Shown in pieces: positions 12,774 through 25,615 of a DNA stretch of 64,000 nucleotides. Numbering within the stretch: the first letter of the stretch is position 1; every line of letters starts with the position of its first letter. The position numbers and the translations under genes were made by a program. The notes under the pieces are model-generated. The model worked only from the letters and a program-made list of their open reading frames with translations, did not search any database and was not told the DNA's origin. This DNA is from Rhodamnia argentea (Eukaryota; Streptophyta; Magnoliopsida; Myrtales; Myrtaceae): the NCBI RefSeq assembly GCF_020921035.1, contig NC_063153.1, positions 12,648,001-12,712,000 on the forward strand. The letters run 5' to 3'.

Positions 12774-12929
12774 ATCCTCTCACCAACGCGCCCACCACGA
12801 ATCACTGTCGATTGCGAACTCTTCAATCAGACCGGAACCGTTACTTGGAAGGAATCTTCGAATCGATTCAGTCGTTCGTCGTCTTCGTCGTCGCTCACCA
12901 GAGAGACTGAACGCAGAGGAAAGGGCGAA

Positions 12930-12940
12930 GGGTTTAGGGT
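12930..12940 (-). promoter_or_regulatory. Telo-box-like element upstream of eIF3k
   Basis: The minus strand reads ACCCTAAACCC, the plant telo-box/telomere-repeat motif, about 155 bp 5' of the eIF3k ATG and so in the presumed leader or core promoter. Telo-boxes are typical of Arabidopsis ribosomal-protein and translation-factor genes, which fits this gene. No clear TATA box was seen. Confidence 0.6.
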
Positions 12941-13287
12941 CTCCTTCAGTTTACGTGGTGTGATTTGACGTGTTTGTCCCCCGCTTTTCTCTTTTCAATA
13001 TTTTTCTTGTCCGAAAATTTTAGAAAACCTTGAGCATGATGAGCAGAATAAACTTAAATTAGTTTTGGTTTAAATTAATTATTTTTGTTTAGTAAATTAA
13101 GGATTGTAAACGGCCCTCGTTATCCTTTGTTCCAATTTATTCTCGAGTAAAATTTTCGGTCATCACCAATAAGGTTAATGGTCTATATTTTAATAAATTG
13201 AAGATTATAAAGACATCTTTGTTATTCTTTTTCCCATTCTAATCTTAAGTAAGAGTAAATTTCTCTCCAGACTAATATAGTTTATTG

Positions 13288-15482
13288 GGAAAATTTCAAA
13301 TAATGGTTTAAATTATCTTCATTTTCTCAAATAAAGGTTTAAAATGGACCTATTTCAAATAATGATCTCAAGTCAAAGTATGACCCGACTAAAGGGCATT
13401 TCGATCTTTTAATTTTTTGCATTTTTTGCACTTTTCTATTTTTCCATGTACCTTTTCCTTTCTTTGTTCTTTTTTTTTTTCCCTTCTTCTTTTCCTCTCC
13501 CCCCTCCGACAGGTCTTTTCCCCTCCCCCTCCGGCCAACGCCAACCTTACGTTGGATAGCCCTCACCTTGATCGGTGTTGGGTGACCCTCGCTTGGGATT
13601 GCATCGGGCGACAACTCCCCCCACCTGGGTGGCACTTGGTTGGGCAAGGGCGACCCTCGCAAGACCCAAGCCAATTTTTTTTATGAATGGTACACGAAAT
13701 CCTAGTAATTTAGGACCCGCATGGTAACTATTCTAGTTCTATAATTATGTTCCCCAAAATAAAAAAAAAAAAAAAGGATGAAAATCCTATTTGATAACGT
13801 AAATGATTCTGATTTTGATTATGTTCTTGGAAATAGTTTTAGAACAAAAACAAGAAAAAAAAAAGTTGATTCCGGAAAAAAGAATGACTTTTGAGAATCA
13901 CAAAACAGAATAAAGTCCCATATTTCTCACTTTTCCTTTTCGGTTCTCTCAATTTTTCCTCCACTTAAAACAGAATGAGGTCTCATTTTCAAAGAAAAAT
14001 AATAAGATAATAAATGAAAAAAATTATAAAATATAAGATCTTTTTTAGAAAATCCCTAAAAATAGAAGAAGTTTATATTAGGCTAGTTTGACCTCATTTT
14101 CATAAATTTTGGCCTAGATTTGATAGATTTTATTTTTTTTAGAAAAATCATAAACACCATTGCAATTAAACTCGAAGCACATTTCTTTAAGCCCTTAAGG
14201 TTTTAGTAGGATTTTATGATGTGATTTATCAATGTCATGATTCATTGATTGCACACTTAATTTCGTTGGTTGTGATTTGCCTAGGTTTATATACTTTAGA
14301 CTTAGTCTAGTTTTAGAAAATTTTGAAAAAAAAGACAAAAATAACTATCGTGAACACTTAGCAAGCTCTTGTTCTTAAGTTTTCAATGAATTAAAACTGA
14401 GATTTAATTTTCTAGAACAAAAAATGCACGCAATGCAAGGTAGTGCAGTACATTTTTCTTGTAAAAATGAAGGAATCGCTCGCGTCGGTTGTCTGCTCGC
14501 TTAAAAGTGTTCGATGAAACCCACAATAAATGACGAAAATGACTTGTGATGGTTCTTGATATTAATTTATATATTTTAATATGCAATATGTCATATACAA
14601 GAATCAATATGGATTAATTTTCGATTAATTCGAAATGTAGGATGAAATTTCACAAAGTAACTATGTAATTATTTGATTTAAATGACAAAAATTGGGAAAA
14701 GTAATTATTCTAGGAAACGGAAATTTTGTGCGGTTATCAAACGCTTTTATATTCTAGAAACAGAAATTTTAGATAGTTACCAAACGCGTTCTAATTTTCT
14801 AAAACTCATCCAGGGAACAAAATCGGAAAAAGTTATTTTAATCGGAATCACTTTTTCATATCAGAATGATTGCCATGCAGGCCCTTACTTTTCAACAAAG
14901 CTCACTTCCTTCCCTAGACCGATAATGACAAAGATAAATACAGTAACTGGTGAAACCAAAACACACATTCTTCGGAACAAAAGTTCTAGACTACACTTGT
15001 AAAACAAAGCAAAGCAAAAGTGACATGGCCTACGTTTCAATAACAGACAAAAAAAGGCTCGAGATAACAACCCGAGAAAAACGCCAACCTAGATTGTGAA
15101 TCACGAAGAAACACAAGAAAAAACATCAACCAATCCTCCGCCTACCTCTCGCCCAGGCGAGGGCCACCCTCGACCGACACCGGCGAGGAACGCCGGGCCA
15201 AGCGTCGGGCGAGGGTTGCCCTTGCTTGGTGAGGGTTGCCCTTGCCCGACCAAGTGTCGCCCAAGTGAGGGCCGCCCGAGCCCGAGGCCGGCGATGGCCT
15301 AAGGGGGAGGGGGAGGGGAAAAGAATAAGAAAAAAAAAAAGAAAAGTAAAGAGAAAAACAAAAAAAAAGGAAAAAAAATGTCATTTGATCGGGCTCTTCT
15401 TTAAAATAATTTGAGCACTTCAGGTGCTTATCTAAGAAAATGAAGATATATTTTAAGTCCTTATTCAAATTTTTGCCTAATT
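13288..15482. mobile_element. Disrupted TIR repeat with GC-rich core, split by nested insertion
   Basis: The left part (13288-about 13690) and right part (about 15130-15482) are inverted relatives. TTCATTTTCTCAAATAAAGG near 13319 corresponds to the reverse complement of the stretch at 15427-15445, and the GC-rich cores (13500-13680; 15150-15300) carry similar GAGGGCCACCCTCG-type motifs. Together they look like one MITE-like family member now separated by the TTA-flanked element 13713-14884 plus about 245 bp of unassigned sequence. No coding capacity. Confidence 0.45.
13713..14884. mobile_element. Harbinger/Tourist-like TIR element, 1.17 kb
   Basis: Flanked by TTA on both sides (13710-13712, 14885-14887). 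The left end GGACCCGCATGGTAAC and the right end (reverse complement GGGCCTGCATGGCAAT) are inverted repeats continuing to ATTCT. The interior is AT-rich without a transposase. A fragment resembling its left end recurs near 59080. Confidence 0.65.
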
Positions 15483-15915
15483 TATATATCTATTACGCAG
15501 CCAACGTGGTACCTGCCACGTTGATACCAAGTCATTTCACCATCTTGTGACCAAAATTATTTCAGTCTTGAATTACCCTTTTAATTTTTTTATAGAAAAA
15601 GAACTTGATCAAAAAATCGAAACAATAGCTCCCTACATTTATGACATCATCATTTTCAGGAGGCAAATGCCCCGTTCCACATCAGTTATCAAAACATCAG
15701 TTTTACAGTGTCAGGTAATCTCGTTAAGGCTAACATCAGAAATCAAAAGATCAGTTAACCAACTAGGAGCAGCATCAGAAATTTACAAATTCTTGCCGCT
15801 AATCCTTAAGCGTTGGCACGCTTTTGGGCTTCTCTAAACACGAGCTCGATCTTCACCTCATGGAACAAACCTCAAACGATCTCCTGCAATCATCATCCCT
15901 ACATGAATGGTTGGC

Positions 15916-18900
15916 TTATAGATGCAAGAGGTTTGATATCAAGTTCCAGCCCAACCACGACTTCTTGTCATTCGGGGAGACGAAGTTCAGCTGGAACATC
16001 TCCTTGCTGACGTGCTCACCCGACTCGCAGAACCCGACGAGCTTCGCGACGATCTCTGCGCTCTCCTCCACGTGCTGCAGGTTGTAAGGGTCCGTCCACA
16101 ACCGGTTCACCAGCTGCAGCCTCCTCTGCTTTCCCACCGGCGGGATTTCCCATTTCACGTACAGCATGTCTCTCTCCTCCGCACTCAGCTTCGAGCTGAC
16201 CCTCTTTGCCAAGTACTCCCTCTCCTGCTTAAGAGCCTTTATGCTGTGTAACAAGAATATAACCCGAGATACGTGTTCAGCGACTAGACATATCATGCCA
16301 TAACATGTTGTGACTATTGGCATTTGTGCAACAGATTTGCTAATGCAAGTCCCTTAGCTTGGTATGTAGTACTTTCTTTCGGAGTATCGTTATAATTTTT
16401 CGGTAAAAAGAAGTTAATGCTGTATCATATGCATTTAGAAGGACTGATTCAGATACTTGAAAACGTACCTTGACGTAACAGAACCGGCTGGTTCATCACC
16501 CAACAAGGCCGGGCTCGCATTGCCAAGCTCTGCTAAATGTTGCTCCAACCATGTCAACCTTCTGAGCTCAACCTCCAAGTATATCTGATCTGACGGGTCT
16601 CCTCTAAAGAGCAAATAGAATTGTGTGCGGTGCACGATCGAAACATGGCACAAATGCCAAAACATGATGATCTGCTTTCTCTGCTCCTCGAATATCAAAG
16701 GCCATGGCTGGGGAGACTGCTCTACTATATCCGCCCCATCCATAGTTGTCCCATTTGTTTCCAATTCCAACACCTTCCATTAAAAAAGAATTGTTCATAT
16801 GCCGTAAAGATAAACTACACGAATAATCTGCCTGCTAAAATCTGTATTAATTGCCTTCCAAAAAGAAAGTAAAAGAAAAGAAACAAAAAAGACATCACAG
16901 TAGAAAAGCTAGTCTTGCTGACGCACCTCCTCATGCCTTTTTGTGTCATTGTCATTCATTTGCCTACCTCAATTAGCATTGCCCAAATCACAATGCAGCT
17001 CACACAGACGCAGGTGCAAGCATAACATATACACCAAGATAGAAGGACAAAAATGCAATTCACTCTACAACTGTTCATTGAAAATATAATTAAACAGACA
17101 TTCAGATACTATAACTCTGTCTGATACTAACTGTTTGCTGTCAGACATAACTTCTCAAAGTTCCTTATGCTCAATGTGAACTACGGGAAATATTGTATAA
17201 TCAGCTTTGAAATAACAAAACTCTATATCTAAATGTAGCTCACCTGACAAACTAGAAGCTGCTTTTGATACTGAAGCTTGGCCACCCTCTCTTTTAATTC
17301 AGTGACATAAGCTTTAATGCTCCGGATGTTCTCCTCAGCAGCATTTTTGAACATTTTCTGCATTTTCTTCACATTAACTGATCCTGATTTTCCCAGGGTT
17401 GGAGTTCCCTCCCTTGACGAGACATATTTCTTACTTCCATTATTTTTTTCGCTGCTAGGAACATAAACATTTCCGTCGGGAGCCTTGTTCTCAGTCTCAA
17501 AATCCATCACCTTCCTAGAGGAGGACATTGGTGAACATGGTGACCTAATAATTTGTTGTATGTTTGGACTGTTGCTCAAGGAGAAAGGATGAGATCTCTT
17601 CTTCTTCAATTGGGTCTTGTCATCTGGGGACTCAGCACTAGCCTGAAAAGATGAAACAAGCTTGTCTATTGATTCCTGAACACATTCCAGCTTCCTTTCC
17701 AGCAATGCGATGCTGTTCTCTTGAGAGTTTAATCGAAGGATCTCTTCCTGAAGATTGGCTGTCTCTCCGATCTTGATACCTTCGGGAATAGAGTTGACTA
17801 CTTTCATGTCTTTGATTTCAGAAAGTAGCTTTGCTATGTTTTCTGCAGCCTCTTGACTTCCTAATCTGTGGGACGCGATCTCTTTGTGGAGTATCTCAAT
17901 TGCTCGGTTAGCCTCCTCCCCAAGCTGCCTTTGGCGCTCTTCTATTTTTCGAATTTCATGCACGAGCATGGAAGGGTCAGTTGAGGTAACTGACTGCCTC
18001 AGTGTTGAATGCCCCCCAAATGCATTTCGTGGTCGAGTTACAGGAGTAGAACTTCCAGGCCTTGCTTCCATCTCCACCGGAAAAGAAAGACACCTTACTA
18101 CCTGACTTGAAGGTCCATCTTGATTGAGGCCCTGAATCAGCAAGAGATGGAAAGAAGGGCTTTGCTTAATACAGTTTAAGTCACAGTCATGTGGTCCCAT
18201 AAATAAGTCCAATTTATAGAGGAGTTTTTCCCCACTTACACCTCTGTTATGATGTTCCTCCACTAATTCTTACTGTCTGATTATGGTTCACTTTTTAACG
18301 ATTCCTGATTGCAGAACAAGATTCTGTACGTTTATAGTCAGCGGAGTACCTTGAGTTCCTTGTGCTGTGTTCTTTCTACTTCAAGCTGGGACTGTGCTAG
18401 ATCTCTCTGGCGCTTGAGCTCTCTCATTTCCCTCTCCATCTGCATATTAAAAATCGGTTCAGGTAAACTTAATTTCTGTTCCAACTTTGGTGGTATGAGC
18501 ATAAAACCAGCTACTAGGAAGAAAGTCATGCACATTGTTTGAAAGCGAAGTTTGCTTTTTGCTCACCACGCAGCTGCATCGTTAGCATGAGAAGTTTTGC
18601 ATCATACTTGTATGAAAGCACCTACCTCCTGGATTTTCATCTCCTTCTCCCTTAGTAGGGTTGTTAAACGTGAAGAGGACGAAAGATCTGGACTCCTGAG
18701 CTCTGCTTCAAGTCTGGCCACTTCCTTCTGAAGACGCTTCACCAACTTTTTCTCAGATATAAACTGAATAAAAAAATTTGCCTATTAGCAGCAGAGAAAG
18801 GACCTAACCCCCAATCACGCAAGTAATCTGACTATACATGTCACACAAAATGTTTTTACTCTCCTTGGCAAGCTTCATTGAACTCCTACAGAATGAGTAA

Positions 18901-21900
18901 GTGTCGTGTGATGAGAGGTCCAGTTGAGCATTCTTTGTGAAGTTTTCAGCAAAAAAAAATGTCCAAACAGGTTGATGGACATATCTCAGAGTGTAAAATC
19001 TGTTATCTCTTGGGTTATCAAGAAATCCTGAAGTTGCAGGTTTTCTATCGGTCCATCAAGTTAAAGGGTGTAAAAAGCTTGTATAACCTTACTACCTGCA
19101 AAATGACTACCCTTTATACTATTTCTACCAAAACAGTGACATACTTTCACAGGAGCAGTGATGATGAATATTGCGTTCTTAACTCTACACTGGAACAGAA
19201 AGTCCAGCAAAGGAAAAATCTCAGAAGAAACTGACAGATCTTGAATGATCTTCCACGCTATTTGTCTTACCATGTTTACTTGGGCTGTGTTGGTGACTTC
19301 CTTAGCACTTGTTGCAAAAGAAAGCGTGTTTTTTGACTGCTCTATGTGACTCAGAGCTGGACTCATGGTACAAATTATTGCTGTTCGAGCATTTCCACCG
19401 AGGGAGGGCTGCAGTATTCTTGTAAGCTTAGAATCTCTGTATGGTATATGGCCGCTCCTTCTTCCAACACTGCATGGATATATTAGTGAGAGATAAAGTC
19501 CAATCAGAGTTACTTTGGCACAATGGCGGACTGCAAAAATGATTTGAATATGAGAACATCACATCACCACATCTATCTAGATTATGATCTAGTATAATTT
19601 TATTCCAGGATTGTTTTTTCCCAAGAAAATAGACAGCTGGTACAATTTCCCACTTCCATCTTCACAAGCAGAGTGAAACCGCCCTTTGCACCTCTCAGAA
19701 GATAGGACTTAGTTGGAACCACATGCATTATTACTTTCACTGTCCAATACTGTGATTCATTTCTAGGGAGGTTAGCAAGTTAATAGTCATCCTCAAATTA
19801 AAAATCCAACACGATGCTTTTAATAGCTGGATTCTGGAACAGCCATTTAAGTGGCATTTTAACCATTAGTTTGGTCATGTAACATGCACCTAGTGCTCAA
19901 GAGGGTATAAATTGACTTTTCCTCATTTTTTAGCTTAATTAAGTTTAAGCATTGACAAGCGAACTAGAGTTACCTCTTCAATTAAAAAGGGGGGGATGAA
20001 ATATAGTTACTATCACAGTAACTGGTACTTCAAAGTAACAAGTTCCCTAAGACAGCCATTACTTTTAGGTTTCACCACCGACAGTTACTGAAAAGAAGAA
20101 AACGGTAAATCTACGAATAAAATGCCAAACTGTAGCTTTGGAGTGCTTTGATGAATGATGATGTACGATATCAAGCTTTTATCATCTACCTTAGCTTTCT
20201 AATGACGTTAGTCAATGTAAGCAAACTGCGGTTGATATGACTGCCTTCCTTAAGCCTTGTGCCACCTGCATTTGTTTGACATGCACGCTCACTTCCAGCA
20301 AGGTCCACAAGATTCTGAAAGTAAATAAGCTCTTGTCTGTTCAACTAATTTTCTGTCATATCAGAAAAACATAATTACTGAAGCGGATAAGACATACCAA
20401 ACTTGCAATGAATGACTTCACACACTCTGAGTTCTCTCTGAGACTGCTCTCAACCATCTGAATCCAATTAAAAAACCACGACAAGAAGAAAGTAAGTGCT
20501 ACGTGGAAAGTTCAATTCAGGCTAAGATTTCTCCAGCAGTTCAAAAAGAATGAATTTGCCAGTGTCTGTAGCAGGTAGAATCCATGATTACAACTAGTGT
20601 GAGAGAAAGAAGTCTATTCAAGAAGTGGAAATCTATAGCAGTAAAAGTCTTTCGGGCAATATGATCTTGAACAGCTGATAAATTAAGATGAAATCACAAA
20701 TGTATGAACTCATACCAGCCTAATTATCTGATGAGATCTCGAGCTTTTATCATTTAGAGAAGTTTCTCCAATTTGCCTTTGGGCTGAGGAAAATAATGCA
20801 TCAATACATTGAGCCAATTGAAAAAGAGAATCATCAACATTGTCCAATGCACAATATCATGCAGTGCATATGTAGGCTCAAAATAATTGATTATATATGG
20901 GGATGAAAAAGTACAAATAGATGAATAATTTGTTTGATAGATCTTTATCAAAATGATAGGGGCATAAGGGTTCGACACTTTTCTCTCCTCCGTGAATTCA
21001 AAGTGGCCTTGACTTTAGAAAAGCTGCTTACCTTCACAAAGACTGATCAAGTGCTGCAAGTGTTGACTGTCCTTAACAACTACTTCAACTAATTTTTCCA
21101 CAATGGTCCCTTTCTGTATTGCAAAACAAAGAGAAGGACAGAGAAGCAAATTATGACTGAGACATAGGTACTAATGCAATATATTGTTTTGAGAAGGTTC
21201 CTTGCTGACATGAGAGAAATATTTGTGCACCTCAGGATCATCAAGGAGCCGAAGAGGACCAGAATCATGATTCAGAAGGTCAGCAACAGTTTCATTGTAT
21301 ATCTCCAATGCTGAAACCTTCAGAACAAAATCTCTCTCCGGGTTCTGAAAGTTTGATTTCAGAGTAAGTTAGCCTCCTGCTAGGCAGGAAAATATTTCTT
21401 CTGGAGGAAAATCACTAAAAAAATTTCTGTTGTTACAATGAGAAGTACCTCTTTGATGTGCTCATAGATGTCCTTGATAGCATTCTCAGTGATTCCTCTC
21501 ATGGTGTATGTTTTCCCACTACTGGTTTGCCCGTAAGCAAAAATAGTTGCTGCAACAATGGGGAAATGTCTAGTTCTAGAAACAAAACAATTTGCATGAG
21601 ATTTTCATGTCAATGTATTAACTACTAACTAGTTCCTTACAATTAATTCCTTTGAGAACTGAGAGGGCAACATCTTTGGTCCCTTCTTCATACACCATGT
21701 AAGTCGAACTTGTGGGACCAAATACCTTATCTGCATTGTAAACCAGCATCAGGATCAGAAATCAGATAATTCCCAGATTGTCTCATATCACATTGGTATA
21801 TTAATCAACATTTCTACCTGGAAATATAACTCTCTTTCGCAATTATGGTAATTCCTTAACAAGAAAGGTCTTAATAACTAAATTTTGGCAATGTATACTC

Positions 21901-22159
21901 CACAAACGTAAATAGACACTTCAACAGTACCAAATACATAGGAAGCTGCACCACGTTCTTGATTGGGATTCTTGTAAACGATAGTGTTGTCATCAGTGCA
22001 TTCCCATGCAATCAGGTCATACAATGCTTGTTCTCTCCGACTTAAAGGCCTTAGACGCACAGTGACAAATATCTTCTCCTCTTGACGTGGGACCCCAGGT
22101 GTAGATGAAGGGGCTCTTCGCATCTTAGAGGATGGTGTAGCTGGTAGCCTGTCAATCAT
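15916..22159 (-). CDS. TES: Kinesin-7 of the NACK/HINKEL-TETRASPORE class
   Basis: Fourteen coding exons on the minus strand: 21931-22159, 21641-21730, 21449-21549, 21231-21344, 21032-21113, 20716-20783, 20398-20457, 20190-20314, 19271-19469, 18626-18763, 18350-18439, 17244-18131, 16469-16773 and 15916-16243 (TAA). All phases close, giving 938 aa. The motor domain has P-loop [11 protein letters not shown] (about residues 113-123), switch I NDKSSRSH (216-223) and switch II DLAGSE (252-257). A coiled-coil stalk follows, including [19 protein letters not shown] (from about 687), then the NACK C-terminal domain ([20 protein letters not shown] through [11 protein letters not shown]). Family members carry the MAPKKK NPK1/ANP to the phragmoplast midzone to drive cell-plate expansion. 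N-terminal wording ([19 protein letters not shown]) and length favour the NACK2/TES side over NACK1/HIK, from memory. SREGTP in the tail resembles a proline-directed kinase site. No broken residues seen. Confidence 0.95.
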
Positions 22160-23320
22160 ATCGCCCACTGCAATCCACACTGAAAAACTGAAAATCGGTT
22201 AGGCTAATGGACAGCTCAAACTCTATGGTAACAAAGGCATTTGTGTCACAGGAAATAAGAATCGCCAGTGGTTCACCATAAGTGTCGCTTTTACGGCAAA
22301 TTCTATGTTCTAAAAGGGCAGTCATGGAGTATAGTAAGTGAAGTCAGACTCTGAAAAGACCGTTTTATATTAATCAAGGTTCTCGTGCAGTATTTGTTTC
22401 TTCTACCGGATAGCGAATAACAATAATTTTACAGTAACCGACATCCCCTTCGTAGGCTCTTCGTTCTATTCAGTCCAGGGAATAGTTGAAATTACATTTT
22501 TACTATACCAAGCATGTTGTTAGCACTAAAACCACTTCAACCGGAAGCACAAACAATGCCAAATTTGGCAGAATGCTCCGAATTCGACACAGGATAGATC
22601 AATCACCATAGCCAACGCCTCCCCATTTGACATTCAAACAACTATCCGAAGAAGTAACCAGGCACACCTAGTACCAAAAAACCACAGACCTCGTCACAAC
22701 TCTCGGCAGCGATTATAGGTCTAAATCCATCGACACGTTAGAAGAACAGAAAGTCTTCCTCACATTCCTCAAGTTTTCAGCAGATTCACCTCAAACCAAG
22801 CCTGCTAATCCAGAGGAATCGAAGACAAACAGCAATAAAGCAGCTGTCTCCTCGGTTTATCTCAACCAATCGAAAAGGGCAAAAAAAAAAGGGAAAATAA
22901 AAAGAGAGAAACGATCGATCACTGCGGTCTGCGTCTACATTCTCCAATCATCATCAGCATGCAACAACAAAAAACCACCTGAAAACGCGACGGAAATGGA
23001 AACGCGACGCAACGGTCCCGACGGATTCACGACGAAAAAATGCAAATGAGGACCGATCACTCACCGGCGATGGTTCCGGCCGCCGAATCGGCTCTTCAAA
23101 TCACGACGAAAGCACGATCGGAGATCGGACGAAGAGAGAGTTTCCAGCGGAGTGTAGTTAGCGAACGGGACTGAGTGCGTCGCGAACGAGAGATAAGAGT
23201 CTGGGAGGGAGAGAGAGAGAGAAATGAGTTACGGAATAACGGCTATTTTTGCTTCCATTTTTATTTATTTCGGTTTCTGTTATTTTTTTTTTTTTCGAGT
23301 TCGGGGCGCGTCGTGCGCGC
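22160..23320 (-). promoter_or_regulatory. Kinesin 5' leader with leader intron
   Basis: The ATG at 22159 is preceded by possible acceptors (TTTTTCAG near 22180), and a consensus donor CCG|GTGAGT lies at 23065/23064. A leader intron of about 0.9 kb is therefore likely, with a first non-coding exon from roughly 23065 to 23320. Exact acceptor and transcription start are not resolved. AACGG at 23011-23015 inside this intron matches the core of the mitosis-specific activator motif. Confidence 0.5.
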
Positions 23321-23352
23321 TCACGCGCACCTGAAGGAAATTATTATTGTTG

Positions 23353-23361
23353 TTTTATATA
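23353..23361 (-). promoter_or_regulatory. TATA box candidate for the kinesin gene
   Basis: The minus strand reads TATATAAAA, about 1.2 kb from the ATG before removal of the leader intron. A further AACGG (MSA core) lies at 23238-23242 on the + strand, just downstream. A GA tract (23209-23222) sits in the predicted leader. Confidence 0.5.
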
Positions 23362-23529
23362 GGAAGAAAGAGAATTTGTTGCCCTTATTTTGAATTGGAG
23401 CCATTCGATTCGATCGATCGCTGCGCCGGGACGGGTCACGGGCCGGACCCCGCGTTTGATGTGGGGGCACCCAAATCGAATCCCTCGTGCGCTCGCGGAT
23501 GAAGTAGGCCCTCCTGGGTCGCGCGGAGA

Positions 23530-24380
23530 ACATTTCTTTGGAAAAACATTTTGTTCATTTTTCGGCATTAAAATTGAGTCAAACGGAAAATATTTTCTCA
23601 TCAAAAATTACATTCAGGAAAACGATTTCCTCTTTAAAAAATCGAAAGTCACCTTTCAGGCTTGGACCAAAAACTTTGCGCTTGAGCACGAAAACCCCAA
23701 CACTCGTTCTCGGACCCTTTATAGTGAGGTTAGATCCCCGGTGCCCGTGCCCGGGTCCATTAAGGTCAGGCCTAGGACATTGGAACCCTGGCCTGAGTCC
23801 ATCTAGGCCATGTAAGGGTCCATTAAGGCTAGGCCCAAGACACCCGTGCCCATGCTCGGGATGCCATGCCTAGTACTATCGAGGTCGAGCCCAAGGTCCT
23901 CAGCGCTCGTGCACGAATCCATCAAGGCCAAAATAAAAATAAAAATAAAAATAATAGATTTTTTAAAAGTTTTTTAAAATTTTAATTCTAATTTTTTTTA
24001 TTTTTTCTTTTCTTTGTTCATTCTTGTCCTTTTCTACATTCGTGGGTCGGCAACCTCGAGGCTCATTTGTGGCTATCGCTAGCTAGTTATCGCTAAGGAA
24101 GAAGGAAAAAGAAAAAGAAAAAGAAAGAAAACAAAGAAAAGAAGAAAAATAAAAAATTGATTTTTCATAAATATTTCCAAAAATTGATCATGACATCGAC
24201 GGACGTATTGCGTAGGACGGGCGATGTCCACTTCGTCAATTTTCGGCCAACCAACGACGAAAAAATGAGGTTCAATTTTCCTTATGGAAAGACAAAAAAT
24301 ATTTTCCAGTTCATTTTCAAGTTTTAACCAAACACCGGAAAATATTGTTATTTTTCCGGAAAATGACTTTTCATATAGTA
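23530..24380. repeat. Repeat rich in GGAAAATATTTTCC motifs with internal degenerate tandem
   Basis: Both edges (about 23535-23640 and 24280-24380) carry clusters of GGAAAATATTTT and GGAAAACG/CATTTTCC words like the TIR elements at 5.3 and 33.65 kb. Between them, 23735-23935 is a degenerate tandem array around GGGTCCATTAAGG and AGGCCTAGG/AGGCCCAAG words, about 60 bp per unit. Element ends are not clear. Confidence 0.45.
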
Positions 24381-24399
24381 TTTTTTAAAAATGTTACAA

Positions 24400-25280
24400 T
24401 TTATGACCGCACCGAGTACGACTCACTTTGCTGTTGTCCTTCCTATTGTTCGATATGTTGAGGGTCCTTATTTCATGGTCTTCATTTTTCTACCGACTCT
24501 ACTTTAAAGTTGAAAGGTTATTCGGATGTTGATTGGGTTGGTAACCTTCTTGATCGTTGCTTCACTATAGGTTACTACTTCTTTATTGGTACCTCACTCA
24601 AATCATGGCCGAGCAAAAAGTAAACCGTCATCACTCGATATAGCATCGAAGTGGAATATCGTGCTATTGCTAACACAACAACAGAATTATTATGGTTACA
24701 ATGGTTATTAGAAGACATGAGAGTCCCATCATAATGGTAAAATAGTCATTTACAAATACAACCGGAGTGCTATTTAAATAGCCTATAATGATATTTTTCA
24801 TGAGCGTACCAAGCACATTGAAATTGACTGTCATTTCATACGATATCATGTGACTCGTGGCATTATCTCACTTGTTTCCACATCATCTTCTGATCAAACT
24901 ACTTATATCTTCACAAAGGCATATCTACTTGGGGGCTTTCGGATCTTTCATCCAAACTCCAGATGACTTCTTCTACTTCACCTTGAGTTTGAAGGGATGT
25001 TAAATATGTTTAGATCATGTTAGATACATTATGATGTTCTGAGTATCTATAATATTATGAATACTATATATTATGATATTCTGAGTATCTATAATATTTC
25101 GGATATCATTTTAATTTATTATAATTGATTATGTAGTTACTGCATATAGTCATCTTGTAAAGCCTACAAATAGGAAATAGGCCTTCCATGTACCCTTTTG
25201 TATGTGTTAAAACCTTGGCATCTCGATCTTTGGATACAATATGCTTCGGACAATACTTTGGGACTCAATAATTGATGTTC
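24400..25280 (+). mobile_element. Ty1/copia retrotransposon remnant: RNase H end plus 3' LTR
   Basis: Broken frames read like the C-terminal RNase H part of copia polyproteins (THFAVVLPIVRYVEG, then KGYSDVDWVGN, then IEVEYRAIANTTTELLWLQW). There is a frameshift near 24490 and a stop in the SK*TV position. After a purine-rich GAAGGGA, a TGTTAAATATG boundary at 24998 probably starts the 3' LTR, which runs to roughly 25280. Gag, integrase and most of RT are missing. Inactive. Confidence 0.7.
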
Positions 25281-25447
25281 TCAGTGTGTAAGAATGAATG
25301 GATCTTTAAGATTTATTATGCTAAGAAGCATACCATACACTTTTGGATAATCTTCTTTGGTATATCCCGCTCAAAATTCGAATTGACTAGAGGTCAACTC
25401 GATTTCGTCCTTGTGAAGGCTTTGATTAGCCAAGTGTAAATAGAGGC

Positions 25448-25615
25448 GTCAAAATCGAACCGTACCGCTAACTGAACTCAACCGAACCGAAAATTTCATG
25501 CATTTCACTTCGGTTAGATTTTTGGTTTAGATAATTGAAAAATAGACATTCTTTTTCTCCAGTTTGGTTATTTCGATTGGGTGCGGTTCGGTTCGGTTTG
25601 TTTCGGTTCGGTTAG
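25448..25615. repeat. Small inverted-end repeat with CGAACC motifs
   Basis: The left edge has AACCGAACCGAAAAT and the right edge has the complementary GTTCGGTTCGGTTTG and TTCGGTTCGGTTAG, giving a hairpin-like element of about 165 bp. It is of a type common in plant intergenic DNA. Confidence 0.5.

Noticed and set aside
12510..12968. 152-codon + frame
   Set aside because: Antisense to exon 1 and the leader of eIF3k; open because of the GC-rich coding sequence on the other strand.
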